64,000 nucleotides of DNA from contig OY725500.1 in NCBI GenBank assembly GCA_963281255.1, positions 2,170,001-2,234,000 on the forward strand, in the 5' to 3' direction. The notes below the pieces were generated by a model. It was not told the DNA's origin, ran no database searches, and worked only from the letters and a program-made list of their open reading frames with translations. This DNA comes from Aphrocallistes beatrix. Lineage: Eukaryota; Porifera; Hexactinellida; Sceptrulophora; Aphrocallistidae. Positions 34,694-46,557 of the stretch are shown here, piece by piece. A program made the translations under genes and the position numbers. How positions within the stretch are numbered: the stretch's first letter is position 1; the number at the start of each line of letters is the position of its first letter.

Positions 34694-36667
34694 CAGTAGA
34701 GACTAGCAAACCGGGCACCTCGGGGGAGTCGCCGAGGCGCCCCGATTTGGGAGAGTGCCCCGGTTTGCGAGTGGGAAAGAAATTAATAGTAGAACTGTTC
34801 CCAGAGTACAATCTGTACTAAAATAGTGATCACCTAAAGTGTTACATCATTTACTAGAAATCATTTCTAGAAATCAGTACAAAAAATCGGAATTGTTAAT
34901 GATCTAGTAATGATTATCCATAAAGAAGTCGCTGATCTTTGTCTGGTACCTTTCCTGGTCCCTGCGGCTCTGAACGATGCCCTGATACCAGGCCAAATCG
35001 AAGGTGCCAGCCAAAACATATTCATCTCCCCTTCCCAGTGCATACATCTGCAAGGTTTGCAGGGCTTCTAAAGCATCCTTTGAGGAAGGGATAACGCACT
35101 CGGGTTCAGGATCAGCTTTCTGCTCTTTTGATATTCCATCTTGGGCCCCTTGAAATCCATCTACGACCTGATCGAACAAGTCTTCAGACTCCACAGGAGG
35201 AGGAAACAGGTTCTTCTCGTCCATTTCAGCGACTATCAGCTCAGAATAGTCATCAGCAGCCCCCGGAAGCGTATTATCATCTGTTGGTGCATCTCCCGAA
35301 AACTGAAACCCAAACCTCGCAAAGCACTTGGAAATGGTCCTCGGGTTAAGGTCACGCCAAGCCCGAAACACCCACACAATCACCAGTGCGATGTTCACAG
35401 ACTTATAAGGATCCTCAGTAGCAGTGGTCTCATCGGTCATTCGATTCAGAATGTGATTGTGCAGCTGCTTACGGTAATTCATCTTGAATGCATGTATGAC
35501 TCCAGCATCTAGTGGCTGTAAGCAACTCGTGGTGTTCTTAGGAAAGAACACAATTTTGGTGGTGCTTAAGCACAAATCGTGAATGTTGTGCACTCCAGCG
35601 TTATCCATAAATAACAACACACGTCTTTTGGAATTCTTCATGCGACTATCAAAATCGTTGATCCAAGAGGTGAAAATATTCCCTGTCATCCAAGATTTTT
35701 TCTGAGCTCTGTAAATAACTGGTAATTTAGACTTGTCAGTCCCCTTTAGAGCTCGAGGATTCTCACTCGCTCCAATCAGCAAGATCTTTTCTTTCTCTCC
35801 AAGCCAGGACGCGCACAAGAGCAACGAAAACCTGGACTTGTCTCGCTTATCACCATGACCGTGATTGCCGTGAATGACAAGTGACTTGGTGGTGGCCTGT
35901 TTGAAGAATAGGGCACCACCTTAGTCTCATCACAGTTGAAGATGTCTGCCATGTAATATCCAGCGATAATCTCAGTCAATTCTTTCTGCTAATTCTTGAC
36001 CATAACCTTATCCACTGTACCAGCTTCTCCAGAGAGGTTCCTTCTTGAGATACCGTGCCTAGCCTTTCCCAACCAGCCTCAGAGGCAGTGAATCCATCAA
36101 TAGCCCTTTTATGGGCCTCCCTCTCAGCCAGACTTTTCAGCATGGGACCAATCACGGACATTTCCCGTTCCCTAGCGGCGGCAAGGAATCTTACAACCGC
36201 ACCCTCGATCAGCTCATACTGAGGGTTGATGATACAGTTCTTACGCTTCTTCAAGTAGGCTGAGATATTCTCCTCATCATCCTTCAGATCCTCTAGGTTA
36301 TTTCGGGATCGCTTGATGCGATTGATAGTCCCCTTTCCGATTGAGAACTTGGTAGCTACGTCTCGTTCAGATAATCCACCATCAAGCAGCTTCAAAGCCT
36401 TAATTTTTTGCTCGATAGTGAGACGAGAGTTCGTTCCTAACATCAACGCTAACAAAACTTAACAAATAATCGGTGACTCGAAACATTACACTTCTACACT
36501 TGTGAAAATTTCTGCTAACATTAGAGTTTACATGAAAAGACTAAGACAATATATGCGCCCTGGTTTGCGAGTGTGGTTTGTATGCGGGAAAATCAAATTC
36601 TGACCATTGTGCCCCGGATTGGGAGATGCCCCGGTTTGCGGGTGCCCCCGTTTGCGAGTGTCTACTG
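34694..36667 (-). mobile_element. Tigger/pogo-type transposon, 1974 bp
   Basis: Ends CAGTAGAGACTAGCAAACCG and ..TTTGCGAGTGTCTACTG, TA at 34692-34693 and 36668-36669. Subterminal GC-rich repeats GCCCCGGTTTGCGAGTG occur several times at both ends. Contains a nearly complete CENP-B/jerky-like transposase. Confidence 0.94.
34904..36455 (-). pseudogene. Tigger/jerky-like transposase, two frameshifts
   Basis: Begins MLALMLGTNSRLTIEQKIKA at 36455. It has a CENP-B-type N-terminal HTH (GLSERDVATKFSIGKGTINR) and the second DNA-binding helix region to 35976. The DDE core starts after a frameshift: IFNCDETKVVPYS (first Asp, about 35940). After another frameshift near 35825 a long open part (306 codons) carries RVLLFMDNAGVHN (second Asp, about 35590) and FFPKNTTSCLQPLDAGVI (third Asp, about 35505). 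It ends RYQTKISDFFMDNHY. Only two or three small lesions separate it from an intact gene. Confidence 0.92.
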
Positions 36668-36669
36668 TA

Positions 36670-37405
36670 GTGTACTTTAACAATTGTTGAACTTATTGAT
36701 GATTACCGGTATATAAACCAAAAGAAATAATCATATTATAGTATATCGAATTGATATCTGAATACAGAAAAGATAAAAATATTCAATCAGGAGCAAATAA
36801 TTATTTTTGAAATTGATGCTTTGGAGAATATAATATTAGAGTCCATATAATGTTTCAAAAAATTTTGGAAAAATATTATGCGCATTAAATAGAGTTCATT
36901 TCTAAACTAGAAGGGTGCTAGATTCCATAGATGCAATCCGATTTAAAGTTAAACTAAATGATCGTATTAACATCAATGAAGAAAATATATTGTTGCAGAA
37001 CTTTTGATCACCCTGTAGTGTATATAGTAGATCCACTGAATGAAGGATTTCAATATGTTATTCGAAACTCCACTGGATGACCATTTAGTTGAGAAATTAA
37101 AGTTATCAAATTAAAAAATTATTATAAAAGGAGATACAGTAAATAATAATTCCTCCGATATTAAGATATTTTGCAGCTGTTTTTAGTCCCGAATAAAACA
37201 AATATATTCTCAACGAAACGAGATCGTGAATCAAAATGATTAATTCACTAATTAATCATTCAATATCCGAAAGTTGTATCATTTAACTGATGCTAAATTA
37301 TTCTAATTCGACGAAGATTGGATATTTTGGAAGAGAAAAATTCTAAATTTAAGCAATATAAATATAAAAATATGACTGGTCTTTAGTAGCTTACGTCAAT
37401 TACCA
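36670..37405. other. No recognisable feature
   Basis: AT-rich, no credible ORF or repeat family seen. Confidence 0.5.
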
Positions 37406-37407
37406 CT

Positions 37408-37735
37408 GAATGATCTTTACTATTAAAACTCGATGAATGTGCATGGGGAATTCCATGTCAATTCATCAAGTCATTTAGCCAACATTAAACGATTTGCCTG
37501 AAAGTTGGTGAAACACAAGCTCTTAATTATTCATTGAATATGTGAAAGTTTTAAATCGTATACTCAGGCGTTTAGAAATTATGATATCGATTATGACAGT
37601 AAGACTGACGTTCTTAGAGATGTCATCCACCTTATAATTAATCTTTGTGAGCCAAGGCGCTCAAAGGACGTTCATGGAGGACACTTTGTACACGACAGTC
37701 GCGGAAGCGCAAGCAAGCGAAGCGCGCTTGTATAA
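37408..37735 (+). repeat. Family-A copy, internally different
   Basis: Left end (TTACTATTAAAACTCGATGA) and the 3' ~170 bp with GC cap (GCGCAAGCAAGCGAAGCGCG). The ~110 bp between do not match the usual unit. Confidence 0.75.
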
Positions 37736-37757
37736 TTATAAATCATCAACCTATATA

Positions 37758-38208
37758 CAGTCGAACCTGCTATAACGGCCACTCTATATAACGGTCACCT
37801 GTCTATAGCGGTCACCAATGAACAGTCCCGTCCGAAATTCCATAATATTGAACCTGTGTATAGCGGTAACCTGCTCAACGCGGCCAACGGCCACCCATTT
37901 GTAGTCCCTTATTGACCCTAAAACTGTGTATAACGGCCATCACCTGCCTAAACGGTCACTACCTGTCAATAACGGCTATCATCTTTTTCACCTTTTTATG
38001 TGTTTATTGCATGACCTGTTACGAACGATAAACAAGTTTCAAGTAATTACTTCAAGTAATGGATTTCTAAAAGTTTGATATTTATTGCACTACGTTGATA
38101 CCTTTGGGGGATAATTATTAAGACAATCACCTGTATATAACGGTCACCTGTGTATAACGGCCAATTTTGCCCAGTCCCTTGGGTGGCCGTTATATACAGG
38201 TTCCACTG
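37758..38208. mobile_element. pogo-type MITE, 451 bp
   Basis: Ends CAGTCGAACCTGCTATAACG and complement (..TATACAGGTTCCACTG), TA on both sides. The interior is rich in TATAACGGCCACC-type iterations. No ORF. A second copy is at 61764. 38211-38640 shows nothing else. Confidence 0.9.
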
Positions 38209-38640
38209 TATATATATATGTAAAACTTAACTACTATAAACCTAGAATATATCTATTATGTAAGAAGCCTCAACATTCTAAACATCTCACTCCAGTGAAA
38301 ACAGATCAATATTAGGGACTTCGTAAATAAGTATTTGGCAAATTCACTTAATAATGACTAAATAATACATGTTTATGTCACAGTAAACAATATTTAAGGA
38401 TAAAACATCAATAAATCTCGATAAATGTATGCTTTTGACTGAACATAATTTTTATTGCTATTTTATATACCTACTCACACTTCTAAAATCATTCAAAAGT
38501 GACTTAATGCAAATATCCACACTTTATCGCGAAGCTAAGAATGGTCCCTATAGTCCAGACTCAACTATTTGAATTTCTCCTTGTGGTTCATTTTAGAGTC
38601 AAGTGCATATTCGAAGTCTCAGCAAATATCGAATTAAGGC

Positions 38641-38960
38641 ACAATTTTTGGCTATGGCTCTACTAAGTTCTGACATCAGACGAAAATGTCGACGCATCAT
38701 GGAATTATTACGTCATTATCGCATTTATTTAAATTGTAAATTTTAGTTTTTCAAAAAAAATTATATCACAAAAACCTATATCACAAAAACCTTATAGGTA
38801 ATGGAAGGTTGAAATTTTAATAGTAGTGTATATTACTTGTAATATTCTTCACAAATTATACAACTATGATCAAATAATGATGACTGATCACTGTTATGAA
38901 GTCATCATTATGAATCAAAAAGCGTAAATGACAAATTTCGTTTTTGCGAGTGATATCGAT
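38641..38960 (+). repeat. Family-A fragment without ends
   Basis: From TTTTTGGCTATGGCTCTACT to TGATATCGAT; the 5' edge and GC cap are absent. Directly followed by the left end of the next copy. Confidence 0.82.
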
Positions 38961-39737
38961 ATCCTTACTATTAAAACTCGATTAATGTGTATGTGTGTGT
39001 ATACAGTGGAGTTCGCTTATTAGCAATATTGCTCTATTAGCAACCAATCTTCAGGTCCCAGGTGTAGATTTTGTATCAATTATGTTCCCTTATTAGCAAC
39101 TTCGCTTATTAGCAACCAGTTTATGAGCAAAACTCGAGTTGCTAATAAGCGAATTCCACTGTATATATATATATATATATATAATTATATATCTCTGCAA
39201 CGAAATGATTGAAGAAACTGCGGGGCACAAAAAGCTGATTTTTGGCATGTGGGAGTCTTTTGGGTATGGCTCCACTAAGTTCTGAGCTCAGAGCAAAATG
39301 TCGACTCATCATGGAATTATGACGTCATTGTCACATTTTTAAAAGTTAAGCAACAGAGTTATGGGAGGATAACTCAGCCATCGTAGGAGATAGAAGGCTG
39401 AAATTTTAATAAAATATGTATACTAACATGCTTCACACATGATACAACTATCATCAAAAATGATAACTCATCACTTTTTTATGACGTCATCATTACTCAT
39501 CAAAAATTTTAAAATTGACAAATTTGGTGATTTTTCGAGTGATATCTATTATCACAGTAGGACAGACATATTTAGAGATGCTATCTCCCTTATAATTAAC
39601 CAATGTGACCCCAGGCGACCGAAGGGAGCCTCTGGCGGACACAAAGTGTCCGCTAGTTGTGTTCGCCAGCCGCGCAGCGCAAGCAAGCGAAGCGCGCTTG
39701 TATATATAAACATTAATTGAGAATTAATAGTAAGGAT
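38961..39737 (+). repeat. Family-A complete copy (left end, unit, right end)
   Basis: Left end at 38961, a pogo MITE inserted in the TA run, unit 39197-39700 and right end CATTAATTGAGAATTAATAG to 39737. It is the clearest L-unit-R example. It includes the recurrent ORF 39439-39720. Confidence 0.92.
39004..39161. mobile_element. pogo-type MITE, 158 bp
   Basis: Ends CAGTGGAGTTCGCTTATTAG and ..CTAATAAGCGAATTCCACTG, TA on both sides. The interior repeats TTATTAGCAA. Inserted in a family-A element. Confidence 0.92.
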
Positions 39738-39755
39738 ATATATATATATATATAT

Positions 39756-40207
39756 CTGTAACGAATTGATTGAAGAAACTGCCAGTCAAAGAAAGCTGAT
39801 TTTGGCATGTGGGAGTATTTTGCCTATGGCTCCAGTAAGCTCTGAGCTCAGACGAAAATGTCGACTCATCATGGAATTATGACGTCATTGTCACATTCTT
39901 AAAAGTTAAGCGATACAGTTATTCGAGCATCTCACATTTGGCACAACATCTCACATATGGCACAACTATCATCAAAAAATGATGACTCATCACCCTGTTA
40001 TGACGTCATCATTACGCATCAAAATTTAAAAAATTTAAAAAATTGGCGTTTTTTCGAGTGATATCGATTTTAAAACTAAGATGGACATATTTAGAGATGA
40101 TATCTCCCTTATTATTAACCAATGTCACATCCAGGCGACCGAAGGGAGCCTCCGGCGGACACTAAGTGTCCGCCAGCCGCGCAGCGATAGCAAGCAAAGC
40201 GCGCTTG
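39756..40207 (+). repeat. Family-A unit
   Basis: Full unit with a small rearrangement (doubled TCACATATGGCACAAC) near 39945-39970. The GC cap is complete. Confidence 0.9.
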
Positions 40208-40220
40208 TATACATATATAT

Positions 40221-40704
40221 GTAACGAATTGATTGAAGAAACTGCCAGTCACAGAAAGCTGATTTTTGGCATGTGGGAGTCCATTGGCTATGACTTCACT
40301 AAGTGCTGAGGTCAGACGAAAATGTCGACTCATCATGGAATTATGACGCCATTGTCACCTTTTTATATTTAGAAATTTCAGTTTTTCGACCTTAACTTAG
40401 CCATTTTAAGCGATGGAAGGCTGAAATTGTAATATAATTTGTATATTAATATACCTCACATATGATGCAGCTATCATAAAAAAATGATAACTCATCACTC
40501 GTTTATGACGTCATCATTACGCATCAAAATTTAAAAAAATTAAAAAATAGGTGATTTTTCGAGCGATATCGATTATAACAGTTGGACAGAAGTATTTATA
40601 GATGTCATCTCCCATATACTTAATCAATGGTGACCACAGGACACCTCCGGCGGACACTTTGTGTCCGCCAGCTGCGCAGTGCAAGCAAGCGAAGCGCGCG
40701 CTTG
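40221..40704 (+). repeat. Family-A unit
   Basis: Tandem with the preceding unit, separated by 13 bp. One CRE-like palindrome is mutated (GACGCCAT). Confidence 0.9.
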
Positions 40705-40784
40705 TATTAGTAATTCAGACATACAACTATTTTGAAGTGTTATTATCTACTTTATTAGTCAGGTCAATATGATGCATGACCCTA

Positions 40785-41140
40785 AAAAATAACAAGAAAT
40801 TGTTTTATTGCATTTTTGCGTAGCATTATATCGTAGGAGTAACATACTAAGAGTTTCCCGAAATCGGAATATCAAAAAGTAATTTGGCACGACCGGTCGT
40901 TGACCTCGAACTATAAAAATCGCCGGTTTTGAAAACTGAGATTTAACCTTTCCAATGATTGCAAATCAGATTATATGTCGTATTCGTGGTCAGCATCAAA
41001 TTTCCTGGAATTTGATATATATACTATATGGAGTCGTGCTAAATCTCTTTTTGACATTCCGATTTCGGTAAATTTTTAGTATGTTACTCCTAAGACATGA
41101 TACTACGGAAAAATGCAAAAAAAACTCTTGCAATTCTTTT
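40785..41140. repeat. Foldback element, ~90-bp arms
   Basis: GGAGTAACATACTAAGAGTT..CGGAATATCAAAAAG is mirrored by CTTTTTGACATTCCGATTTC..AGTATGTTACTCC. Spacer of about 170 bp. Noncoding. Confidence 0.75.
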
Positions 41141-41162
41141 GGGGTTGGGATTATTTGCTTCC

Positions 41163-41273
41163 TATTTTTACCTGATTATATAATTAATCAGTGTGAGCCT
41201 AGGCAACTAAAGGACTCCTCTGGCGGACACAAATTTTCTGCCATACTGCAGCTAAAGCAAGCGAATCGCGCTT
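41163..41273 (+). repeat. Family-A 3' cap fragment
   Basis: TATAATTAATCAGTGTGAGC through AAGCAAGCGAATCGCGCTTA; only the last ~110 bp. Confidence 0.75.
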
Positions 41274-41460
41274 ATTTTTACAAGGTATGTATATGGATAT
41301 ATCATACAATAAGTTACATAACTTTATTATCTAGTAAATGAATAGATAAGCATGAAATCACCTTACTTAATCTGAATTAGAGCTTTCAGAAGTTTTCCCA
41401 ATTATGTGGCACTAATCTTTCTCATCATCACTAATCTCATCATTTTCTACTTCTTTATTA

Positions 41461-41757
41461 CTAAGGGCGTTCAAAAAGTTTACATCATTTATAAATATTA
41501 ACTAAACCAACATATCTACTATCAATGTAATTACATAATGTGTTCAAAGTACTCTCCTTGATTATCGATGAAAAGTTTCAAACGTTCAATCCACTTCGAA
41601 AAAGTTTTTGCACACGACAATCTTTGTTTTTTTTGGTCTTTTGTCAGCAATTTTGGTATCCACCTGGCTGAAACCTTCCGCAAATTCAGAACGTCATGCA
41701 GAATGTGATGAACTGCTCCCGTTGAGATGTCTACCGTCTCAGCAATTTTTGAACTGT
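41461..41757 (-). pseudogene. mariner fragment (different family), internally deleted
   Basis: Terminus CTAAGGGCGTTCAAAAAGTT after TA at 41459. Minus strand: KIAETVDISTGAVHHILHDV, RKVSARWIPKLLTKDQKKQR, KTFSKWIERLKLFIDNQGEY, then FEHIM and stop. The HTH end is joined directly to the C-terminus, so the catalytic domain is deleted. The other end is overwritten by a family-A copy. Confidence 0.85.
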
Positions 41758-42057
41758 AATGATGACGTCATAACAGAGTGATGAGTCAACATTTTTTGAT
41801 GATAGTTGTATTATATGTGAGATATATTAATATACACATTCTATTAAAATTTCTGCCTTATATCACCTAAAATGGTCGAGTTATGGTCGAAAAACTGAAA
41901 TTTTTAATTCTAAAAGAGGTGACAATGACGTCATAATTCCATGATGAGTCGACATTTTCGTCTGAGCTCAGAACTTAGTGGAGCCATGCAAAAATCAGCT
42001 TTCTGTGCCTGGCAGTTTCTTCAATCAATTCATTAATCGAGTTTTAATAGTAAGGAT
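41758..42057 (-). repeat. Family-A 5' half, inverted, with end
   Basis: ATGATGACGTCATAACAGAG to the end ATTAATCGAGTTTTAATAGT..AAGGAT. Here the unit passes straight into the end without a TA run. 42058-43006 shows no recognisable feature. Confidence 0.88.
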
Positions 42058-43006
42058 GGACAAGGGTAGTTGCACGATGTTTGTTGAATACCCATGGGTA
42101 AAGTCGCAACTTTAAAATCGCAAACGATCTGCATAGGAATACCAATTTTAAATAATTAAATAATTAAACAACTCCCCCAAATTATGATAATTCCCCGGTG
42201 CGCTTCTCATTGCAACGACAAAGTTTGAAAATTCGTTATTTGGAGTCGGAGTGTAAGGCTATTAGGATGCATTGTTAAAATATTATAATAGGTATTGCTA
42301 TAATATAACATACAATCATTGGAAATCCTTCCTGCTGTCAATTTGAAGCTTCAATCTATATATATAATCTGACTGAGAATGAGTAATAATGCGAGGAGGT
42401 AATTGATATGAACACAAATTCCGAATGGAGTGCATTCTTGCATTCTATACACTAAGGCAATGGTGCTGATTGGTGGACTTGGAATAGGCATTGGTTAGAT
42501 CAGTTAGTTTACTATCTTTACTTTTATATCAAAGTGCTAATACAACTGAAAATTTACTGTAACTACCCATTTTAGGTAAATAATTAAAAACCTACTTCCC
42601 GTTTAGGAAATCATGAATGGTCTGGAGATAATTTTATAATAGTGGACATGTAATAAGTAAATTAATAAATAATCATTCAGAAATTATGAGTAAATTTGTT
42701 AAAATCTGATTCACAGTTAAAATGAGCATAGAGGTAGTTTAAAAAGTTGAGTAGAAGCGAGATATGATCAGGGCCTATGAGAAGGTGGGCCAGAGGGGGC
42801 CTCCTCACCCTCCAAGGTCTTCAAAAAATAGTGAAAAATAGTTCAAAAAAGAGTTCATGATAGTAATTAATTGTATAATATATTTTACAATATTTGTATT
42901 ATGTAGTGTTCTTGTTAACACATTACAGTAACTGTATTTTCAACATTTAGTGAAAACCCAGTACGATTTAATTATATTGAACAGACGTATATACTATTTT
43001 ATTAGA

Positions 43007-43665
43007 TACAAGCGCGCTTCGCTTGCGTGCGCTGCGCAGCTTGCGGAGACTTTGTGTCCGCAGAGTCACCTGCGGGTGCATGGAGTTATTCAATCTAACC
43101 TATTTTGGGAATTTGTTTACTATAATATAAAAATATTGCAAACAAATTTAACAAACAATTTCTCATATAGATTCGAAAATACAATATTCTAAATCTACAC
43201 CCCTGAAAACCCCATTTCAACCGTTGGAAAGTAGTCTATAGCGATTTTTTTAAATTCTTCAAGTGGTGTTAAAATTTGTATATAAAGATTTGAAAATATA
43301 CACAAAACCATTTTTATTACTATACACACTAATATAATTGAGACATCTTATAAGTAATTTCTTTGAGGTATTAAAAAAGTATCAAAAACAATGACAGCCT
43401 ACAAAGTGTCGTACAATGATTTCTATCGTGAGAGTGAAGCCATACATACACAGTATTTTATAGAAAAGGTGTGAAAAATTGTTTTCCATTTTTTGCAGAG
43501 GTGTGAAAATTTTGCTTAGATCTTCGAACTTAATCGTAGATTCATCATTTGACACCGACATGCCAATTTTCGTATATCTACGACTTGTATATCTACGACA
43601 ATTCTTCAATCAATTCGGACAAACTAACAAAAAACAAAAAGAACGTTTTAATATATAAGATAATA
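43007..43665 (-). repeat. Family-B unit, inverted
   Basis: Cap CAAGCGCGCTTCGCTTGCGT to TTCTTCAATCAATTCGGACA. Same interior motifs as 27550-28330 (AACCGTTGGAAAGTAG, AGGTGTGAAAATTTTG). Confidence 0.85.
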
Positions 43666-44109
43666 CGGGTGCAATCCAAAGGAATTGCTTCGAGAAATAC
43701 TCGAACTTGGGCTATCTGCAATGTTTCTAAATACCATAATTGCACTTCGTATTTTGTTAGTTTGGCTGCATACACTGAGGCGTCAGGGAAACGCACCTTC
43801 AATGTTTTTCGCATAGAACTGAGAAGTGAATGTGTTAATACGAAAAATTTGGATTTTTTTCATGGAATGTTCTTACATTCCAGTGTTGCCATGGAAACGT
43901 GTTTTGGTCAGTTGGGGTAAATCTTGAAAACAGCGATAGCTAGACATTCAAATTTAATCCCATTTGATAGCTAATAGGCTACTTCCTATTAAGCTATAAT
44001 ACAATTTCTTTGTATTTTGCCCTTGAGTAGAGTCATGTCTATATATAGGAACTGTATAACCACATCCATATATGGAAATACCATTTGATTTTTCACAATG
44101 AATTACTTA

Positions 44110-44349
<240 letters not shown>

Positions 44350-44426
44350 TTATCAAAAGTTCATATTAAATACTTATTTATCAGTTAGAATTACAGGAAA
44401 TGGATTTGCATCATACTTCTGATTTC

Positions 44427-44625
44427 CTGTAAGCAGGCTTTCATCCAGGCGTACTGGGCGCGCCTATAGGCGCTTATTTGATCCCATGGATCATAATTAG
44501 GCGTATGATTTAGGCGCGTGGCATAAAACATATATAAAAATGCAAAATCTAGGCGGTAGAAAAATGGTGGCGGCAATTTAGGCGTATGACTTCGGAAAGC
44601 TGGATGAAACCCGCCTTGTAAGTGT
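44427..44625. repeat. Small MITE, ~200 bp
   Basis: Inverted ends GTAAGCAGGCTTTCATCCAG (left) and GCTGGATGAAACCCGCCTTG (right); interior has repeated AATTAGGCGTATGA. Lies upstream of the GAPDH exon in the same foldback loop. Confidence 0.6.
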
Positions 44626-45137
44626 TTCTATTAAGCTATAATACATATAATACTTCCTATTAGCTATAATACTTCCTATTAAGCTATAATACAATTTCTT
44701 TGTAAATTGTATTATAGCTAAATAGGAAGTAGCCTATTTGCTATCAAATGGGATTATATTTGAATGTCTAGCTATCGCTGTTTTCAAGATATAGCCCCAA
44801 CTGACCAAAACACGTTCCCATAGCAACACTGGAATGTAAGAACATTGCATGAAAAAAATCCAATTTTTAGTATTAACACATTCACTTCTCAGTTCTATGC
44901 GAAAAACTTTATAATAAAAACACTTAGAAGTGCCCTTAAACGACTTCTGAAAATCACTAAATTTGACCCAAATATAGCCTGTTGCACAATCATTTAATGA
45001 CTAATCTAAATTTTAACAACGGATATGGGTGCTTTGACATCATTTTTATATATGCTGGTAATACAATCCTAAGCTCTATTGTGCTTTGTTAATGATTTAA
45101 GGCAGCTCATGTATTTCTTCATCCATCTTCTACCGCA

Positions 45138-45504
45138 TCGACTCATCATGGAATTATGACGTCATTGTCACATTTCAAAAAGTTAAGCAACACAGTTATT
45201 CGGGCATAACTCAGCCATTATAGGAGATAGAAGGTTGAAATTTTAATAGAATCTGTATACTAACATACCTCACATATGATGCAACTATCATCAAAAAATG
45301 ATGACTCATCACTCTGTTATGACGTCATCATTATGCATCAATTTTTTCAAAATTGACAAATTTGGTGATTTTTCGTGCGATATCGATTATAACAGTTGGA
45401 CAGGCGTATTTAGTGGTGTTATCTCCCTTATTATTAATCAATGTGCCTCCAGGCGGCGGACACAAAGTCCGCCAGCCGCAGCGCAAGCAAGCGAAGCGCG
45501 CTTA
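45138..45504 (+). repeat. Family-A 3' two-thirds
   Basis: CGACTCATCATGGAATTATG to GCGAAGCGCGCTTA. Both TGACGTCA palindromes present; the cap is shortened. It includes recurrent ORF 45298-45507. Confidence 0.88.
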
Positions 45505-45587
45505 TAATACAATAATCAGGTATAGGTAGTAAATTTGGTTCGAAATAATATTTGTAACGGATATATAAGAATAATTATCGGTACATA

Positions 45588-45868
45588 CAGGGTGTTTCAA
45601 AAGCCTTAGCACCTATTCCAATAGAGTCACGAAAACAAACTCAGAAAAAACCCTCTCAATCGGGCCGCTAGAATAATAATATCGAAATCATTCTTAATTT
45701 CTTAGATAATTTGGTGAATAGTATGCCAAATCGAATTAGGAAAGTACTCTATAATTGAAAGGTGGTTATATTGGTAAATGAAATTCATGGTGAATGGAAA
45801 TCAGCATGTATTATGTAGCATATACTAAGTTAAAATGTTCAAGGGGCAAGACTTTTGAAACAACGCTG
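45588..45868. mobile_element. Tc1-type MITE, 281 bp
   Basis: CAGGGTGTTTCAAAAGCCTT and ..AGACTTTTGAAACAACGCTG, TA on both sides (45586-45587, 45869-45870). Related ends to 28627 and 49313. Confidence 0.85.
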
Positions 45869-45873
45869 TAAAG

Positions 45874-45994
45874 CAGCGGTTCTGAACTTGGGGTAAATTT
45901 TTAAAACAATCCAAACCAACAAAACAAAACAAAATTGCGAGGGTACGTGAAACCGCATGTTGACCTCACTGACTGAAAAGGTTCAGAACAACTA
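45874..45994. mobile_element. Probable hAT MITE, ~121 bp
   Basis: CAGCGGTTCTGAACTTGGGG and ..AAAAGGTTCAGAACAAC resemble hAT ends. Possible imperfect 8-bp duplication CTGTAAAG / ATGTAGAG. Confidence 0.5.
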
Positions 45995-46557
45995 ATGTAG
46001 AGCCTCAATAAATAAATAGCAACTGTCGATATCGCTCATTGTTTTAGACATAATTGGAAATATATCAACCGCGGAGGGAGACCCTAACGGAATTGGAAGA
46101 ACAATGGTTTGAAATACAATTGTGGGGATCACTTGGATTGTCGATGGCGCCGAAAACTTTACTTCATTCATAAGACGTCACAATACGAATGTGAACTTCA
46201 TCCATTCGAAGTATCACATGGCGCTCACTATGGTTAAAGTTAATTTTCTTTTGTATTTGAAAGTAATCGCCGCCAATACCCATAGTATTATTTATACTAA
46301 TGAAATTTCTCTCACGTGGTAAGATTAAGCAATGAGATGACTGGAAAAGTCGGTAACAAGCAGGTGATATTCTATATATTTTTAATGAAAATACCTTCGT
46401 TAAGATGATATATAACGACGACGAATTTTAGAATTTATCAAATTTCTAAGTTGCCAAACTAAACTGTTGAATGAAACATTCAAAGATTCACTATTCAATA
46501 TTGGTAAATACGTATCAACCTCATTGAGGATGGTCTCAACTTGGCGATTATCATTAA

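Noticed and set aside
35128..35512. Plus-strand ORFs in the Tigger
   Set aside because: Antisense shadows of the transposase.
37747..37760. Family-A or MITE GC caps as rRNA or snRNA genes
   Set aside because: No conserved RNA-gene motifs beyond simple hairpins.
43549..43920. 123-codon plus-strand ORF
   Set aside because: Crosses the border of family B and the foldback arm; no protein features.
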